Made by a program: the position numbers and the translations under genes. Positions 60,060-64,000 of a DNA stretch of 64,000 nucleotides are shown piece after piece. The stretch covers positions 1,736,001 through 1,800,000 of the forward strand of contig CP137324.1 of NCBI GenBank assembly GCA_033182465.1. The letters are read 5' to 3'. The notes under the pieces were generated by a model. It was not told the DNA's origin. It saw nothing but the letters and a program-made list of their open reading frames with translations, and made no database searches. Source of the DNA: Sanghuangporus weigelae (lineage: Eukaryota; Basidiomycota; Agaricomycetes; Hymenochaetales; Hymenochaetaceae). Each line of letters starts with the position of its first letter. The first letter of the stretch is position 1.

Positions 60060-63000
60060 ATGTACTTGAGACTTTGTACATATTTTGTTTCATACCATTT
60101 CACCTTCTCTTGCACATATGTCATCTTCCAAGACCCTGAAGACCCACTAATACTGTGCTGCAGGCACCATGCCATATTTCAATATCTATACTTTGTCACA
60201 CTACCACTCGCCGACCACCACCTCAGTCACCCAAGTGGATGTCGGCACTCTGAAGACTGGTCCCAGACTCCTGATGGGCCCCTAGATCTTCTCATCAACA
60301 TTTCACACTGCCAAGGACCACTCCGACTTGTTTTGAGATACCAAACGATCACGTACCTTCACCCTAGATGTTCCATAAGGAGCACTCCATTGTTCGGACA
60401 TTGCCAAAGTGGCCTCCGAAGCTCGGACTTCCGATCAGAGTTCACCGATTGGTACATCTGTTTGATCACTCCATCCAGTTTGTTTGCTGACTTGAGTGTG
60501 CCATTTGGAGGACCCTTCCTGGACAGCTTTCATGTTGTTTCACAGTTCCTTGCAGTCCACCTGACCCTTATCACATCAGTTCCACACTCCTTGCTATGAT
60601 TTCATCCTGTTTCACAGTTTTTTTATAGTTCACTAGACTTCTGTCTTGTCAGTTTCATGCTCCTTGTTGTGGTTTTATTGCGTTTCACCTCATGTCTTGT
60701 CATGATCCTCCCCCAGACCTAGATCACTCCTTTTGTACATATTTTAGACCTACATAGTCTATAAAACCCACCCAGATGTCATAGTTTTCAGATAGCAAAT
60801 ACCAGAGAGCTGTTTAGCGCACACATCTTCTGTTCCAAAACCTCTCAGATTGTCCTGACTGACTCTATCACTCATAGAAACTCGTAGTGCCCCCTTTGGG
60901 TGTCTCATCTCCATTGTTTAGACTAGTTTGGACGTCCTGAGAGTGACTTGGATACTCTCAGCTTGTCTTCTTTCTCTGCCAACTCATCTCCGAGGTGATC
61001 AAGTCGCCGAAGTATTTACTTGGCTCACTGCAGCATCTCCAGACCATCTTCCTAGTTGATCATTGAGTATTACATCCTGCCTACATGTATTCACTCCCCC
61101 TTTTCCCCTTTTTAGGTAGTTTGCCCCTGCTCGGTCACAGGAGTACAGACCTAGACGCTCATTCACATCCTATCCCTCCGACAGGTCACCCCGACTGCTC
61201 TGCCCGGACCAATTCCAATCAATCACTGTTCCCATAGAGTACACCAGAGTCTTAGTCCACCTCAGAGGAGTCCTCCAGATCACCCTTCTTTGTTTGGTTA
61301 CCCTGATTCATTCTTGCTCGCTCCCTATAGGATCAAATGCCCTAGCCTGCTAGGATTGCACCTACAGACCTAGTCCAATCATCCACCCACCCTATCGATC
61401 ATACAGCAGCGGCCCCATTAGACTATGTATGGAAGGTAGGCATGTGGTACATTGGCATGCCAAGCTGCCAACTCACGCCGCCAAGCCCAACTTCACTGGC
61501 ACCCGTATTATTGCAGATACTCAATATTCCATGCCATTGGATGCCTCTCTCACATTGCCCGTGCAGATTTCACCTGGGTGCTCTGGCAGTGGCCCTTGGC
61601 AACCCAGATGACTCAGGAGATGTTGTCAGACAGTAGAATGTGTCAGCGACAGCAGCAGAGTATATATAGAGCTTGTATTAGCTTGTAGCTTAGAGATAGC
61701 AGAGCATGTATCAGACCGAGTGCCAGAGTTTGAGATATCCCTCACTCTGAGTCTCTTCTCATGTACTGAGCCTCCCCCTCGACTATATATTATCCTTGAC
61801 ATCTCCTCTTGCTTGACTCATCATTCTACTTGCTTTCATTGCTTCTGCTGTCTCTAATACACCTCTGCCGCTCTGATATCCAGTGAGTAAGTAGGGCTCG
61901 GGATTTAACCCTGAGTCTCCTTCCTACACTTTATACCTGTCTAGTGCCCCTCTATTCAACGTCGGCAACCCTTCAGTGACCCAGGCTTCTTATCAGACTC
62001 CCCTGCGGTGTCCTTTCCAGCTTTTCACTCCAGTTTATCCCATATATTGATCTTATATGGTCTTTTCCTTTCGTCTATTGAGTTTACGCTACTTCGGCAG
62101 ACTTGTACAGCCCCCCTCTCATTCCTGCACCCCTCTATTTGACGTCAGCAACCCTTTGGCAACACAGACATCCTATCAGACAACCTAGCGGTGCCTTCTC
62201 CACCCACTTGCTCTATTTTAGCCCTTATATTCATTTTATACACTCCTAGTGACCCTGTGACCAAGTTTATACCACGTTGGTGCCCTCCTGTGATTCCCCC
62301 TTCCAAGCAGTGGCCCTATTAGCTTATTCCTTTCATACTTCAGCATCCCTAGACTTGTCCATCACATCTTCGACAGTTCCTGGCATCTGCTAGGTAGTGG
62401 GGATCTAGAGTCTGATAGCGTTGGCATCTCATTTTTGGAGGTTTCTTCATACATTTAGCACCCTTAGTAGGATGAACATCTGTAGCGCCTTCAGAGACAC
62501 ACAGCACCCACTACAGCGGTCGACCGTCGGAATGCCTGCAGATGTGGGGCTTACAATCCTAGTCTTCCTTGAAGACAATCATCTCTTCTATTACAACATC
62601 TCTAGCCCCTTCAACTCATACACAAGTCCGAGATGAACATCTTTTAAGGTTGTCAGAAAAAAAGGGGGTTTTGAAAACATTGGGGTAGGTGGGTGTTCAT
62701 GGCCTTGTTTCCTCATTGTTAGTGTTGTCGATACTTGAGATGAAAAATCTTGCTGGCGCCTTGGTTGACTGTTGGAATGCCTGCATACATGGGACTTACA
62801 GTCCTAATTGTCCTTAACAATGGCCATTTCTTCCTTCCCTGTATTTCCAGTCCCTCCAATGTATACACAAGTCCATGATGGACATCTTCTAGGGCATTAA
62901 AAAGGACATTTAGATTTTGTTTGGGTTCGTATTCTTGTTTCTGTATCGTCAGAGCTTTTTAATGTCATAACAAAAGATCTTGCCGTCCTCGCAGTCAATC

Positions 63001-63298
63001 ATTGGAATGCCTGCAGATGTGGGGGTTACAATTCTAATCTCCCTTGAAGACAACTGTTTCTTCTGTCACAACACCTCTGGCCCCTTCAATCCATATGCAA
63101 GTCTATGCTGAACATTCTAAAGGGTGTTGGAGAAAGGAATTTGTCCATCGCAACATGTCGGGCAACTGGAGAAAGTGTAGAAAATGAAAAATGGAGTGGA
63201 AAAGGATGTTGCTCCACAAAAGTACTTCGCAGAGGGCTCAGCTTAGCGCCTCGTCCATCTGCTTAATCCTCTCATTCACTCTATGAGAGAGCCTCACG

Positions 63299-64000
63299 GT
63301 GTGGTGCGTCACACCTGCCTGTACTGGTATGGCGATACAGGCCCCTCAGTGCCCCGTACAGTATACCATCGTGCAACAACTGCTACACCTCTGCCGCTTC
63401 TTATGACTTTCAAAGCACTGCTCTTTGATTCGCCACTTGACTAATAGGGCTGCCGCCTCCTCTCTTCTGAAAGCGGGTTCGGCCTCTCTCAAACCAGACA
63501 CCCCTAGAACAACCTCCAGATAGTTAAGAAAAATGAAGTTACTCCAGACATCAGTTCAAGCAGCCTGGCAATGTCTGTCAGGCCGTTGCCACTCTGTGGC
63601 GCCGATGGGCCATCACTTTCGCAGCTGTCTCTTTTCACATGCCCAGCATCACCGCTACGCATCTCTGGACGACCCCTCCAATCTATCTTGGCATCGCAGA
63701 TGAGATGTCTGGACCCTCCAGACTTCCCAAACCAAGTACTCTTGGCCGGCTGTGCGTTCTGATACACAGGCACTTAGAACGCCACAGTGGATGTATCTGC
63801 TACAGCAGCAGAAGCATATCAAACTGTATAGCCGATGAAATATTTGTCAGCTCCTGTTGATTGGCCTATCCGACATTGGTTAGAGGTTTTACAAGGTCTC
63901 AGGTACCACATTTCATGTTCATACTATGCCGCTTCATGCACCGAGTCTGTTGTTGGATGCGGCGGCCACTCACATATTCTCCATTTTAGTATTATTGCTT
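63299..64000 (+). mobile_element. Family D LTR copy D3, cut by the window edge
   Basis: Starts TGTGGTGCGTCACACC and follows the family D sequence (CAGGCCCCTCAGT, GTATACCATCGTGC, GCGGGTTCGGCCTCTC) in the opposite orientation to D1 and D2, to the end of the window. Confidence 0.8.

Larger units (their letters stand above)
56641..61405 (+). mobile_element. Family A LTR copy A5, nested in E2 and itself split by E1 and A4
   Basis: The left part is 56641-56804 (TGTAGTGCGCACC start) and the right part 60060-61405 (ends ATCGATCATACA). Flanked by GCGG (56637-56640) and GCAG (61406-61409), a 4-bp duplication with one transition. Divergent from A1, A2 and A4; older. Confidence 0.78.
55945..62515 (+). 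mobile_element. Family E LTR copy E2 (outermost of a nested stack)
   Basis: The left part is 55945-56640 and the right part 61410-62515, split by family A LTR A5. The parts meet at a GCGG/GCAG duplication. It ends CAGCACCCACTACA. Outer flanks ACAG and GCGG fit a 4-bp duplication altered by transitions. It has more C/T differences than E1, as expected for the oldest layer. Confidence 0.78.
55855..63130 (+). repeat. Tandem ~235 bp repeat, interrupted by a nested LTR cluster
   Basis: Repeat units begin with TTGGAATGCCTGCAGATGTG-like sequence at about 62525, 62770 and 62999, each followed by CTTCCTTGAAGACAA-like and AACAAAAGATCTTGCCGTCC segments. The same AAGATCTTGCCGTCC segment lies at 55925, just left of the LTR cluster, so the cluster (55945-62515) sits inside the array. 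Function unknown; some units keep a short open frame. Confidence 0.75.

Noticed and set aside
1-64000. CRISPR arrays, bacterial-type operons or defence islands
   Set aside because: The window is intron-rich eukaryotic DNA. Direct repeats seen are LTRs, minisatellites and MITE arms, not spaced CRISPR repeats.

Overview
The window looks like nuclear DNA of a basidiomycete fungus, most likely an Agaricomycete. Genes are split by many 45-70 bp GT-AG introns, and the housekeeping proteins have a fungal character. The unknown multi-exon protein at 16.3-19.6 kb and the decayed Tc1-like transposase at 42.3-43.6 kb resemble families I recall from mushroom genomes. All identifications come from motif recognition and hand splicing; no database search was run.

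Layout. (1) 1-13.8 kb is a compact, gene-rich block: a class V aminotransferase-like gene cut by the left edge, a DDT/WHIM/PHD chromatin-remodelling protein, APC10, an Alba-like protein, an Hsp20, a TUG/ASPSCR1-type UBX protein and a PITH-domain protein (the last five on the minus strand), then mitochondrial citrate synthase on the plus strand, divergent from PITH. (2) 14.1-19.6 kb holds copies of a ~1.08 kb palindromic foldback element next to a multi-exon transposase-like gene. Three introns of that gene share almost the same ~40 bp core. (3) 19.7-34.5 kb is a stack of large LTRs (families A, B, C, D and F, about 1.3-1.5 kb each) nested in one another. (4) 34.5-55.5 kb mixes LTR remnants, two intron-bearing fragments of RPB1, a decayed Tc1/mariner-like transposase, a Tourist-like MITE, and a decayed SAC3/GANP gene split by two solo LTRs, part of which is duplicated downstream. 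(5) 55.8-64 kb is a nest of LTRs several levels deep, inserted in a ~235 bp tandem repeat, with one more LTR running off the right edge.

The housekeeping block serves unrelated basic functions (cell cycle, proteostasis, chromatin, TCA cycle) and does not look like an operon-like unit. The repeat block contains no recognisable reverse transcriptase, integrase or protease, although at least sixteen LTR copies or fragments can be delimited. Several are solo LTRs with matching 4-5 bp target duplications. Differences between copies are mostly C/T and G/A changes, often at CpG. The most unusual signal is the set of near-identical introns within one gene, which looks like introner-type intron gain or intron-to-intron copying.
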